From Conexibacter sp. DBS9H8 (lineage in GTDB: Bacteria; Actinomycetota; Thermoleophilia; Solirubrobacterales; Solirubrobacteraceae), in NCBI RefSeq assembly GCF_023330685.1, contig NZ_CP097128.1:1798001-1862000 (forward strand): DNA of 64,000 bases, written 5' to 3'. A program made the position numbers and the translations under genes. Every line of letters begins with the position of its first letter. Position 1 is the stretch's first letter. A model generated the notes under the pieces. It was not told the origin of the DNA, did no database searches, and saw nothing but the letters and a program-made list of their open reading frames with translations. Positions 40,838 to 48,132 of this stretch are shown here, one piece after another.

Positions 40838-42666
40838 CAGCGCACCGACCCGGCCCCGGTCGCCAGCCCCGCCTGCGCCCGGCGCGGCCCGCCGCGCCAC
40901 CCCGCGAGGACCTGTGCGATCGCCTCGGGTGCGCAGGCGGCCACGACACGTCGCGCCCGATCGGCGCGGGCCGGCGCGGACCGATCGGCGCTCGCGAGGG
41001 CACGCCGGAGCTCAGCGGGTGTCTCCAGGCTCACCGAATGAGGGTCGAGACCGAGCACGTGGGCGGCCGGACCACCGGGTCCGGCCCCCACCACGGCCGC
41101 CCCGACGCCCGCGGCGACGAGCAGCCGCCGTTCGCAGACGTCCCACGGGTCGAGGCTGAGCACGACGTCCGCTTCCGCGGCGAGCGTCGCAAACCTCGTC
41201 TCATCGGCACAGGGGCCGAGCAGCTCGGCCCCGGGGAGCCGAGCGGCCAGCTCGGCGTCGAGCCCGCGAACCGTGGCGGCGGGCAGGATCCGCAGCTCGA
41301 TCCCGCCCGGCAGCCGCGACAGAGTCGCCAGCGTCGCGTCGGCCTGGGCGGGGAGGTGGGTGGGGAGGAGGGCGAGGATGCCCGCCCCGCCCCCGCCCGG
41401 CGGGTGGGGGGCAACCGTCGGGGGCACGAGCTCGAGCCGGGCGGGCGCGATCCCCGCCGCAGCCGCCGTGGCGAGCATCGCCGGGCTCGGGCACCAGACC
41501 GCCGTGGCGCCGGCGAGGTCGGGGCCGAGCCGACCGCCGAGCAGCCGGACGGTCAGCGGCGAGCCGGGCAGGTCAAGGGCGGGGCCCGCGGTACCCACGC
41601 GGATCACCGGTACCCCGGTCGGCAGGCTCGCGCGCCGGGCCCGCTCGGCGGCCTGCGCCGCCGCGCCGGTGCCGCGGGCGACGAGCAGGCTGGCGGGGAG
41701 ATCGACGGCCGCGGGCGTCCAACCGGTCGCCTCGAGGCTGAGCAGCAGGGCGCGGGTTTCGTCACCGAGCGGCCCGATCCCCGCGGGGGCGCCGAGCACG
41801 AGCACGTCACCGACCGCGGCGGGATCCCGGGCCGGTGGGTGACGCTCGAGCCGGGCGTCCCAGACGGCGGCGGCGAGGTCGTCGTCGGGCCCCAGCAGCG
41901 TTCCCCAGCGGCTGATGAAGCGGCGGTCGTTGCCGGCCATCCGGGCGGCCCGCTCCGGGGTCAACCACTGGGCGGCGCCCTGTCCGCGGGAGGCGCCCTC
42001 ATGGTGGATGATGCTGACGTCGCCGCGGTAGACGATCCGGCCCCCGACGCTGCGCAGCTTCAGGCACAGGTCGACGTCCTCGAGCCCGTCGACGTAGCCT
42101 TCGTCGAAGCCGCCGACGGAGGCGAAGGCGCTCGTCGAGACGGCGACACAGGCGGCGGTGACGCAGTCGGCCTCCCAGCGGCCGGTACTCGCCGCGAGCT
42201 CTCCCTCACGGTGGTGGAGGACGTGTTCGGCCATCGCGGCGCCGCCGTGGGCCGGGGAGGCGAGGAAGGCGACCCCGGCGTGCTGGAGGGTGCCGTCGGG
42301 GTAGAGCAGACGACAGCCGGCGGCGGCGACGCCCGGCTCGCGGGCCTGCTCCGCAAGGGTCTCCAGGGCTCCCGGAGCCACCTCTGTGTCGTTGTTGAGG
42401 AAGACGAGGACGTCCCCGGAGGCGAGGCGGGCCCCGTGGTTGCAGCCCGCGGCGAAGTGGACGTTCTCCTCCAGCAGGCTGACGGTCGCCCGGTCCGTCC
42501 AGCCCACCAGCAGCTGCCGGGTGTCGTCGGGGGAGGCGTTGTCGACGATCACCAGCTCCCAGTCGTCGCCGAGCCGGGTTCCGAGACAGCGCTCGAGGGA
42601 GGCGAGGCACGCCTCCGTGCGGGCACGCTGCCCGTAGGTGACGATGATGATCGAGCTCACCGGCAT
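40837..42666 (-). CDS. GT2 glycosyltransferase with a second GT-like half
   Basis: This 609-residue protein has an N-terminal GT-A domain (about 1-260): SIIIVTYGQRARTEACLASL, the metal-binding FLNNDTEV and EDVDLCLKLRSVGG, all typical of rhamnosyltransferase-like GT2 enzymes. Residues from about 290 form a GT-B-like half with weak signatures (WCPSPAMLATAAAAGI, ADVVLSLDPWDVCERRLLVAAG). The ATG at 42666 overlaps the end of the triple glycosyltransferase by 10 nt. A longer upstream open frame is an artefact of high GC. It is the second gene of the minus-strand glycosylation operon. Confidence 0.82.
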   Translation of the reverse strand: MPVSSIIIVTYGQRARTEACLASLERCLGTRLGDDWELVIVDNASPDDTRQLLVGWTDRATVSLLEENVHFAAGCNHGARLASGDVLVFLNNDTEVAPGALETLAEQAREPGVAAAGCRLLYPDGTLQHAGVAFLASPAHGGAAMAEHVLHHREGELAASTGRWEADCVTAACVAVSTSAFASVGGFDEGYVDGLEDVDLCLKLRSVGGRIVYRGDVSIIHHEGASRGQGAAQWLTPERAARMAGNDRRFISRWGTLLGPDDDLAAAVWDARLERHPPARDPAAVGDVLVLGAPAGIGPLGDETRALLLSLEATGWTPAAVDLPASLLVARGTGAAAQAAERARRASLPTGVPVIRVGTAGPALDLPGSPLTVRLLGGRLGPDLAGATAVWCPSPAMLATAAAAGIAPARLELVPPTVAPHPPGGGGAGILALLPTHLPAQADATLATLSRLPGGIELRILPAATVRGLDAELAARLPGAELLGPCADETRFATLAAEADVVLSLDPWDVCERRLLVAAGVGAAVVGAGPGGPAAHVLGLDPHSVSLETPAELRRALASADRSAPARADRARRVVAACAPEAIAQVLAGWRGGPRRAQAGLATGAGSVR

Positions 42667-45600
42667 GCCGGCACCTCCGCCCGTGGACGGCGACCGGCGA
42701 GCAGCGCGGGGAGCTCGTTGACGCCGAGCACCGGCGTGCCGGCCGCTTGGGCGGCGCGGACGTGGCCGGCGCTGGCGGGGTGCAGGACGACCAAGGCGTC
42801 GACGCTCGCGTGCAGGGACCCGCCGCTGAGGTCTCGGGCGGCACGGCTGAGGACATGCACGTCCGCGCAGCGATCGAGATCGACGTCCGCGCGGGCGGCG
42901 GCCGCGAGCACGTGGGCCTCGAGGGCGGCGGAGTCCCCGGCCGCGTCCGGGTCCGCGAGGAGCAGCAGGTGAGCGTCGCCGTCGGTCTGCGTAGCCGCCG
43001 CCCACGCCGCGAGGAGGGCCGCCAGATCGTCTCGGCCACGCCAGGCCGGGACGGCGAGCAGTCGCAACGAGCGGTCGGTGCCGGGGGGCCGGGGCTCCCT
43101 GCCGGCGCGGGTGCGGGCGGGCGCTGCACCCGGGCTCCGCTGGGCGAGGGCGACGATCCGCGCCTCGGCGCGGGCGGCGACGCGATCCCAGCTGAGCGCC
43201 TCCGCCGCGGCGCGCGCCGCCGCGCCGCGGGCCCGGCGTCCCGCCGGGTCGGCGGCGACGCTGGCGAGCGTCCGGGTGAGGGCTTCGACGTCGGGATCGA
43301 GCAGCCACGGGGTGCCCTCGGGGACGAGCTCCCCGAGCTGGGCGGCGGGGAAGCCGGCGCGCCGGGCGGGAATCCGCCAACCCGCCGCCGGAGGGCAGAA
43401 CTCGTCGGTCGGACCGCCGGCGGTGCAGATCACCGGCAGGCCACACGCCATCGCCTCGAGGACGGGCATCGCGAACCCCTCCCCCCGGTAGGGGTGCACG
43501 AGCACGTCACAGGAGCGGTACAGGTCGGCGAGCTCGGCCGGGCTCAGCTCGGTGTCGATCAGCTCGATCCGCGCCCGTGCGCCGGCGCTGACGTGGGCTC
43601 GGATCGGGTCGCGCATGGGGTCGGCCGGACCGCCGGCGCGGTAGATCCCGTCGGCGCCGAAGTCCTTGATCACGAGCACGACGTCCTCGCGCCCGGCAAA
43701 CGCCCGCTGCCACGCCGCCAGGAGCACGTCCGGGCCCTTGCGGTAGATCAGCCCGCCGACGAACAGGAACCGCACGGGCTCGGCGGACGCCGGAGGTGAG
43801 GGGTCGGTCGTCGGTGCGCGGGCGGGCCGGGTCGCGTCGGCGGGGGAGAAGAGCTCGAGGTCGACGCCGTTGGGGATCACCTGCACGCGCTCGGCCGCGA
43901 TGCCGCCGTCGAGGTACATCCGGCGGACGTACTCGCTCGGCACCCACAGCTCGTCGACGTGGTCGGCGATCGGCTCGAGCCAGGCGCGCGGGACCGCCCC
44001 GAACTCCCAGGGCAGGATCACGCAGAGGGCACCCGCGGGGGCGGGGGAGAGGTCCGGCGGCCACTGATGGCGGACCTCGACCGCCGCGGTGTGAGGCAAC
44101 GGCGCGTCAAGGCTCTTCCCATCGGCCTGGACTCGCTGGAGGGCGACGGTGAGCCGTTCGGTGATCTGGTCGTTGACGATGGACAGGCTGGTCGGCGCCC
44201 CGAACGCGCCCTGCCAGCGGACGGTCGGGCCCTCGGGACGGTCGTCGGTGTCGCCGCGTTCGCCGCGGTAGTACCGCTCGAGGGTGTCGACGTAGGCGTC
44301 GAAGCTCGCCGGCGGACCGATGCCGCGCTGGAGCCGCTCCAGCAGCCCGGGCTCGAGCGTGAGACGGTCGAGCGCTCCGGCGAGGCTCGCGGGATCGAGG
44401 GCGGTGAAGACGAGCCCGTCGACGCCGTCGGTGACGACCTCGGCGAGACCGCCGAGCCGCGGAACGATCAGCGGTAGGCCGGCGGCCCGGCACTCGGCGG
44501 CGGCGAGCGGGGCGCAGTCCCACCACAGGGACGGGAGCGCGGCCGCATCGACATCGGCGAGGAGTTCGGGCAGTTGCGCCGGCGTGAAGGGACCGCACAG
44601 TTCGACCACCCCACGGGTGTCGATCTGCGCGAGCGCCTCGACCATCGCCGGAGCCGTCTCCCCGATGATCTTGACCCGGACGGGCGCCCGGGTGAGCTGG
44701 GCGGCGGCGGCGAGCAGCTGCGGGCCCTTGTGCGGGTAGGCCGAGCCGAGGAAGGCGACGGTGAGCTGGTCCCCGCGCCGTCCCGGCCGGCGCCGGGATC
44801 CGACCCGCTGCCAGATCTCCTGCTCGTGGGGCATTGCCTGGGGAACGACGTCGATCATCTCCGCCGGGTAGCCCGCGTGGACGAGGGTGCTGCGGACCGC
44901 CGTCGACACGGCGAGAATCCGGTCGAGGCCGAGCCGGGCCCGGGAGCGGATCCCGTCGAGGCGGCGCTGGTGGGGGCGTGGGTCCTCCACACCGGTGCAG
45001 CGGGCACACCGGGATCCGTCGCCGGGGCCCGGACAGATCCCGCCCCCACCGTCCATCAGATATCCGCGCGGACAGATGAGCCAGTAGTTGTGGGTGCTGA
45101 AGTAGGCGGGCAGGCCGCGGACGGCGGCGGCGTCGATCAGCGCCGCACCGAGGTTGTGCAGGTTGTGGAAGTGGACGACGTCGGGCCGATGGCGGTCGAG
45201 GGCGGCGGAGAACCGGCTGGTGATCTCGGGGTCGTCGAGCTCACGATCCGGGCGGGCCATGTCAAAGAGACCGTGGGGCCGGTTGTGCACGCCGATGAGC
45301 CGCACGCCGTCCTCCTCCCACTCCACCGTCTCATAGGGCACCCGCGAGGGGGTGAGCGCCGTCGCGGCATGAAAGACGGTCACCTCCCACCCGCGGCGGG
45401 CGAGCGCCTTGGCGGCCAGTCGGGGAACGGTCGTGCCGCCCCCGGGGTCCTTCCAACCAAATGCGGTCATCATCAGCCGGCCCCGCGAGGGCGACCGCGG
45501 CGGCCGGGGCGGGGCAGGGAGGGCGGCGGCGCGGGCGCGCAGGCGGGCGGCGAGGCCGGGGACGGGAACGGCGCGGCGCTCGAGCCGCCCGGCGATCTGC

Positions 45601-46424
45601 TCGAGGGCCCGCCGGGTGGCGGTTGCCGGTTCCAGGACCGCCCAGTCGAGCTCGGGGCAGAGTTCGCGCAGGTCGTGACGGTGCAGCGCGTCGGCGAGGA
45701 TCCCCTCAAGGTCGGCCTGCTCGGCGGCCCGTCCGGCCGTCTCATCGGAGGCGTTCCCACCGTGGCGGCGCACGGCGACGAGCGGCCCGCCGGGGCAGTG
45801 GCGGAAGCGGAAGTGCGGGGCGGCGCGGAGCCACAGGTCGAAGTCGTTGGCGATCGGGAAGCGGCCGTCATAGCCGCCGATCGCCGCGTACACGCGGCGG
45901 TGCACCATCCGCGTCGGGTCGACGATGTGGTTGTGGCCGAACAGCAGCGCGGCGAGCAGCTGCCGGGGCGCCAGCTCCCGGCTCGGCCAGTGGCCGATCG
46001 TCGCTCCGGTCGCGTCGATGATCGTCGCGTCGCCGTGCACGATCGCGGTGTCCGGGTGACGGTCGAAGATCGCGACCTGGCGGCTGATCCGCCCGGGGAG
46101 GGCGACGTCATCATCCCCGAGCATCGCGATCAGCTCACCCGCGGCGGCGTCGACGATCGTGTTGTAGGCGGCGGCGATCCCACGGTTGTCGGGGTGACGC
46201 ACGATCCGCAGGCGGGGATCGGCGCCGAGGCGGGCGAGGATCGCCTCCGTCCGCGGGTTGGCGCCACCGTCGAGAACGACGAGCACCTCCAGCGACGGGA
46301 AGTCCTGTTCCAGGGCGCTGGTGACCGCCGCCTCGAGGAAGGTGTCGCGGGTGTAGGTGGCGACGCCGAGGGTGACGCGAGGCGGGCCGTCGGGCCGCGG
46401 TGACGGGGTGGTGATCGAGGACAC
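42657..46424 (-). CDS. Triple glycosyltransferase fusion (GT2-GT4-GT4), 1255 residues
   Basis: Three glycosyltransferase units are joined. Residues about 16-290 are GT2 (VTLGVATYTRDTFLEAAV, metal motif GDDDV at 103-107). Residues about 316-690 are a GT4 (FGWKDPGGGTTVPRLA, HKGPQLLAAAA near 565, LAAAECRAAGLPLIVPR near 640). Residues about 735-1095 are a second GT4 (GGLIYRKGPDVLLAAW near 890, GEGFAMPVLEAMACGLPVI near 981-999). A final region (about 1118-1250) resembles another partial GT-B domain. The start is GTG 46424, 11 nt after a sigma-28-type -10. Such a protein could build a multi-sugar chain in sequence. It is the first gene of its operon and stands next to flagellin, so flagellin is the inferred acceptor. 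Confidence 0.85.
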   Translation of the reverse strand: MSSITTPSPRPDGPPRVTLGVATYTRDTFLEAAVTSALEQDFPSLEVLVVLDGGANPRTEAILARLGADPRLRIVRHPDNRGIAAAYNTIVDAAAGELIAMLGDDDVALPGRISRQVAIFDRHPDTAIVHGDATIIDATGATIGHWPSRELAPRQLLAALLFGHNHIVDPTRMVHRRVYAAIGGYDGRFPIANDFDLWLRAAPHFRFRHCPGGPLVAVRRHGGNASDETAGRAAEQADLEGILADALHRHDLRELCPELDWAVLEPATATRRALEQIAGRLERRAVPVPGLAARLRARAAALPAPPRPPRSPSRGRLMMTAFGWKDPGGGTTVPRLAAKALARRGWEVTVFHAATALTPSRVPYETVEWEEDGVRLIGVHNRPHGLFDMARPDRELDDPEITSRFSAALDRHRPDVVHFHNLHNLGAALIDAAAVRGLPAYFSTHNYWLICPRGYLMDGGGGICPGPGDGSRCARCTGVEDPRPHQRRLDGIRSRARLGLDRILAVSTAVRSTLVHAGYPAEMIDVVPQAMPHEQEIWQRVGSRRRPGRRGDQLTVAFLGSAYPHKGPQLLAAAAQLTRAPVRVKIIGETAPAMVEALAQIDTRGVVELCGPFTPAQLPELLADVDAAALPSLWWDCAPLAAAECRAAGLPLIVPRLGGLAEVVTDGVDGLVFTALDPASLAGALDRLTLEPGLLERLQRGIGPPASFDAYVDTLERYYRGERGDTDDRPEGPTVRWQGAFGAPTSLSIVNDQITERLTVALQRVQADGKSLDAPLPHTAAVEVRHQWPPDLSPAPAGALCVILPWEFGAVPRAWLEPIADHVDELWVPSEYVRRMYLDGGIAAERVQVIPNGVDLELFSPADATRPARAPTTDPSPPASAEPVRFLFVGGLIYRKGPDVLLAAWQRAFAGREDVVLVIKDFGADGIYRAGGPADPMRDPIRAHVSAGARARIELIDTELSPAELADLYRSCDVLVHPYRGEGFAMPVLEAMACGLPVICTAGGPTDEFCPPAAGWRIPARRAGFPAAQLGELVPEGTPWLLDPDVEALTRTLASVAADPAGRRARGAAARAAAEALSWDRVAARAEARIVALAQRSPGAAPARTRAGREPRPPGTDRSLRLLAVPAWRGRDDLAALLAAWAAATQTDGDAHLLLLADPDAAGDSAALEAHVLAAAARADVDLDRCADVHVLSRAARDLSGGSLHASVDALVVLHPASAGHVRAAQAAGTPVLGVNELPALLAGRRPRAEVPACR

Positions 46425-46435
46425 CGTGTCCTCAG

Positions 46436-46462
46436 TGGTCGGCCGCTTCGAGGTCTCCTTGA
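46436..46462 (-). promoter_or_regulatory. Sigma-28-type promoter of the triple glycosyltransferase operon
   Basis: On the minus strand TCAAG (46462-46458), 14 nt, then GCCGACCA (46443-46436). The GTG start at 46424 is 11 nt further. The same strand layout and spacing occur at flagellin, fliO and cheW. Confidence 0.65.
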
Positions 46463-46488
46463 GTGGCGGGGCCCGGGGCCGGCGGGCT

Positions 46489-46532
46489 CCTGAGGCACCT
46501 CAGGGGTGGGGCGCCAGCGGCGCCCCACCCCT
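46489..46532. terminator. Overlapping hairpins between flagellin and the glycosyltransferase operon
   Basis: A perfect 14-bp stem (46502-46515 with 46519-46532) has only a 3-nt AGC loop. A second 7-bp inverted repeat (CCTGAGG 46489-46495 with CCTCAGG 46498-46504) shares three bases with it, so the two structures compete. They lie in the 305-bp gap 46425-46729, which otherwise holds the sigma-28-type promoter and the flagellin terminator. Confidence 0.5.
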
Positions 46533-46684
46533 GTTCCGGTTCCCTCGATGAACGCGGAGACGGTGCTGTATGTGATCCCGCCGACGCAGGGCGGGAATGT
46601 GTGTGTCCCAGAGGGTCGGGCACGCCTGCCGCCTCTGAGCTTGGTCGCCGGGCGCCGGGGTGACGGACACGCATCACCCCGGCG

Positions 46685-46717
46685 CGGCCCGGCGGAGCCT
46701 TGAGGACGCCGCCGGAC
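46685..46717 (-). terminator. Flagellin terminator
   Basis: CCGGCGG (46688-46694) pairs with CCGCCGG (46708-46714), extended by GG/CC beyond one mismatch, around a 13-nt loop. It lies 13 nt after the flagellin stop. Confidence 0.6.
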
Positions 46718-46729
46718 CGGGCGAAGGGC

Positions 46730-47557
46730 TTACAGGTTCTGGATCAGCTTGAGAACCTGCTGGGGGGCCTGCTCGGCCTGGGAGAGCATCGAGATTCCCG
46801 ACTGTTCCAGGATCTGCTGCTGGGTGAAGACCGAGGTCTCCGCCGCCATGTCGACGTCCTGGATCGTCGACTGCGCGGCCGACAGGTTCTCCGAGTAGGT
46901 GGAGAGGTTGTTGAGCGTGTAGGAGAGACGGTTCTGCACCGCACCGAGGGAGGAGGCGGACTCCGACACGTCGTTGATCAGACCGTCGATCGTCGACAGC
47001 ACGTTGGACGCCCCGAGGGCTCCCGCGGTGTTGGCGAGCGTGCTGACCCCGGCGGTGATCGAGCTGAGGTTCGTCAGGTTGACGCTGATCGTGTCCCCGT
47101 CGTTGGCGCCGACCTGGAAGGTCAGGGTCGCCTGGCTGCCGTTGAACAGGCTGATGCCGTTGAACTGCGACTGGTTCTGGATGTCGCTGATCTCCGCGGC
47201 GAGCTGACCCACCTCGGAGACGATCGCGTTCTGGTCCTGGGTGTTGAGCGTGCCGCCGTTGTACTCGACCGCGAGCTCACGGACCCGCTGGAGGACCTGC
47301 TGCACGTCGTTGAGACCGCCGTCGGCCGTCTGGACGAGGGAGACCGCGTCCTGGGCGTTGTTGGAGGCCTGGTTGAGGCCGTTGACCTGGCCGGTGAGGT
47401 CCGCCACGATCGAATAGCCGGCGGCGTCGTCGGCGGCGGTGTTGATCCGCAGGCCCGAGGACAGGTCGGTCGTCGCGGTGCTCAGCGCGTTCTCGGTCTG
47501 AGTCAGGTTGTTCTGGGCGATCAGCGCCTCAGAGTTGGTGTTGATGAACAGGGACAT
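46730..47557 (-). CDS. Flagellin
   Basis: This 275-residue flagellin has only the conserved D0/D1 parts. The N-terminus FINTNSEALIAQNNLTQTEN and SSGLRINTAADDAAGYSI, and the C-terminus with VQNRLSYTLNNL, QDVDMAAETSVF and the ending LKLIQNL are standard. The central surface region (about 140-190) is short and rich in Asn, Ser and Thr, so few but plausible sites exist for O-glycosylation. An AAGGAG ribosome-binding site precedes the ATG, and a sigma-28-type promoter is about 70 nt upstream. It is transcribed alone, as expected of a highly expressed filament gene. Confidence 0.97.
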   Translation of the reverse strand: MSLFINTNSEALIAQNNLTQTENALSTATTDLSSGLRINTAADDAAGYSIVADLTGQVNGLNQASNNAQDAVSLVQTADGGLNDVQQVLQRVRELAVEYNGGTLNTQDQNAIVSEVGQLAAEISDIQNQSQFNGISLFNGSQATLTFQVGANDGDTISVNLTNLSSITAGVSTLANTAGALGASNVLSTIDGLINDVSESASSLGAVQNRLSYTLNNLSTYSENLSAAQSTIQDVDMAAETSVFTQQQILEQSGISMLSQAEQAPQQVLKLIQNL

Positions 47558-47626
47558 GTCGATCTCCTTGATCGCGTGTGGGTTGTCGTCCCGAGGCTGG
47601 ACTCCGTGTCCGCCTCTTGCCCTCCA

Positions 47627-47653
47627 TCATCGGCCGGTGTCGTCGCGACTTGA
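47627..47653 (-). promoter_or_regulatory. Sigma-28-type promoter of flagellin
   Basis: TCAAG (47653-47649), 14 nt, then GCCGATGA (47634-47627) on the minus strand. This is close to the FliA consensus TAAAGTTT-N11-GCCGATAA. The 5' leader would be about 60 nt and has a good ribosome-binding site. Confidence 0.75.
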
Positions 47654-47679
47654 GCGACGAATACGACCGCGGCCCGCGC

Positions 47680-48132
47680 TCAGCGAGCGGGCCGTCCGGC
47701 GTCCTCACGGGCGGCGCGCAGCGCGTCGGCGCGCGCTCGCAGCTCGGCGGCGAGCAGCGCCCGCCAGACCGCGACGGCGCAGCCCCAGGCGATCACGTAC
47801 CCGCAGACGCCGGCGATCAGCGCCCGCTCGGCTGCCATGACGAGGGGGACGCTCGCCTTCAGTGAGAGCATCAGGGCGAGTCCGAAGGCGCCGAGACCGA
47901 CGCCCGCTTTGATCTGGGTGACGCTCGCTCGGGCCCGGGGGTGGCCGGCGACGCTCGGGAGCGCCCCGGCCTCGGGTGCGGCCCCGCGCCTGCCCTTACC
48001 CTTACCCTTGTTCTTGCTCTTGCTCCTGTTGCCCGACGATCCCTTGCCCGTCCCCGCCCGGGACGCCTTGGTCGCCGCGACCGGTGCGGCGGTGGGATCG
48101 GTGGCCTCCTCCTCCTCTGCGGGACGGCTCAT
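47680..48132 (-). CDS. Small two-helix membrane protein with Lys-rich N-terminus (flagellar locus)
   Basis: I do not recognise this 150-residue protein. An acidic start (residues 4-11) is followed by a Lys/Gly/Arg-rich stretch (about 30-50), then two predicted membrane helices (about 76-96 and 104-126) and a charged helical tail. Its ATG overlaps the flhF stop (ATGA), so it is the last gene of the flagellar export operon. Many flagellates have the MinD-like flhG at this place, but no ATPase motif is present here. It could help place or anchor the flagellum; that is inference from position only. Confidence 0.65.
   Translation of the reverse strand: MSRPAEEEEATDPTAAPVAATKASRAGTGKGSSGNRSKSKNKGKGKGRRGAAPEAGALPSVAGHPRARASVTQIKAGVGLGAFGLALMLSLKASVPLVMAAERALIAGVCGYVIAWGCAVAVWRALLAAELRARADALRAAREDAGRPAR

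Noticed and set aside
40837-43446. 869-residue frame extending the GT2 gene upstream
   Set aside because: The first 260 residues are an Arg/Pro-rich shadow of the triple glycosyltransferase. The GT2 homology starts at the ATG at 42666.
48000-48040. Tandem repeat tract in the small membrane protein gene
   Set aside because: The repeated pattern is explained by the Lys/Gly/Ser-rich coding stretch; there is no repeat array or mobile element signature.
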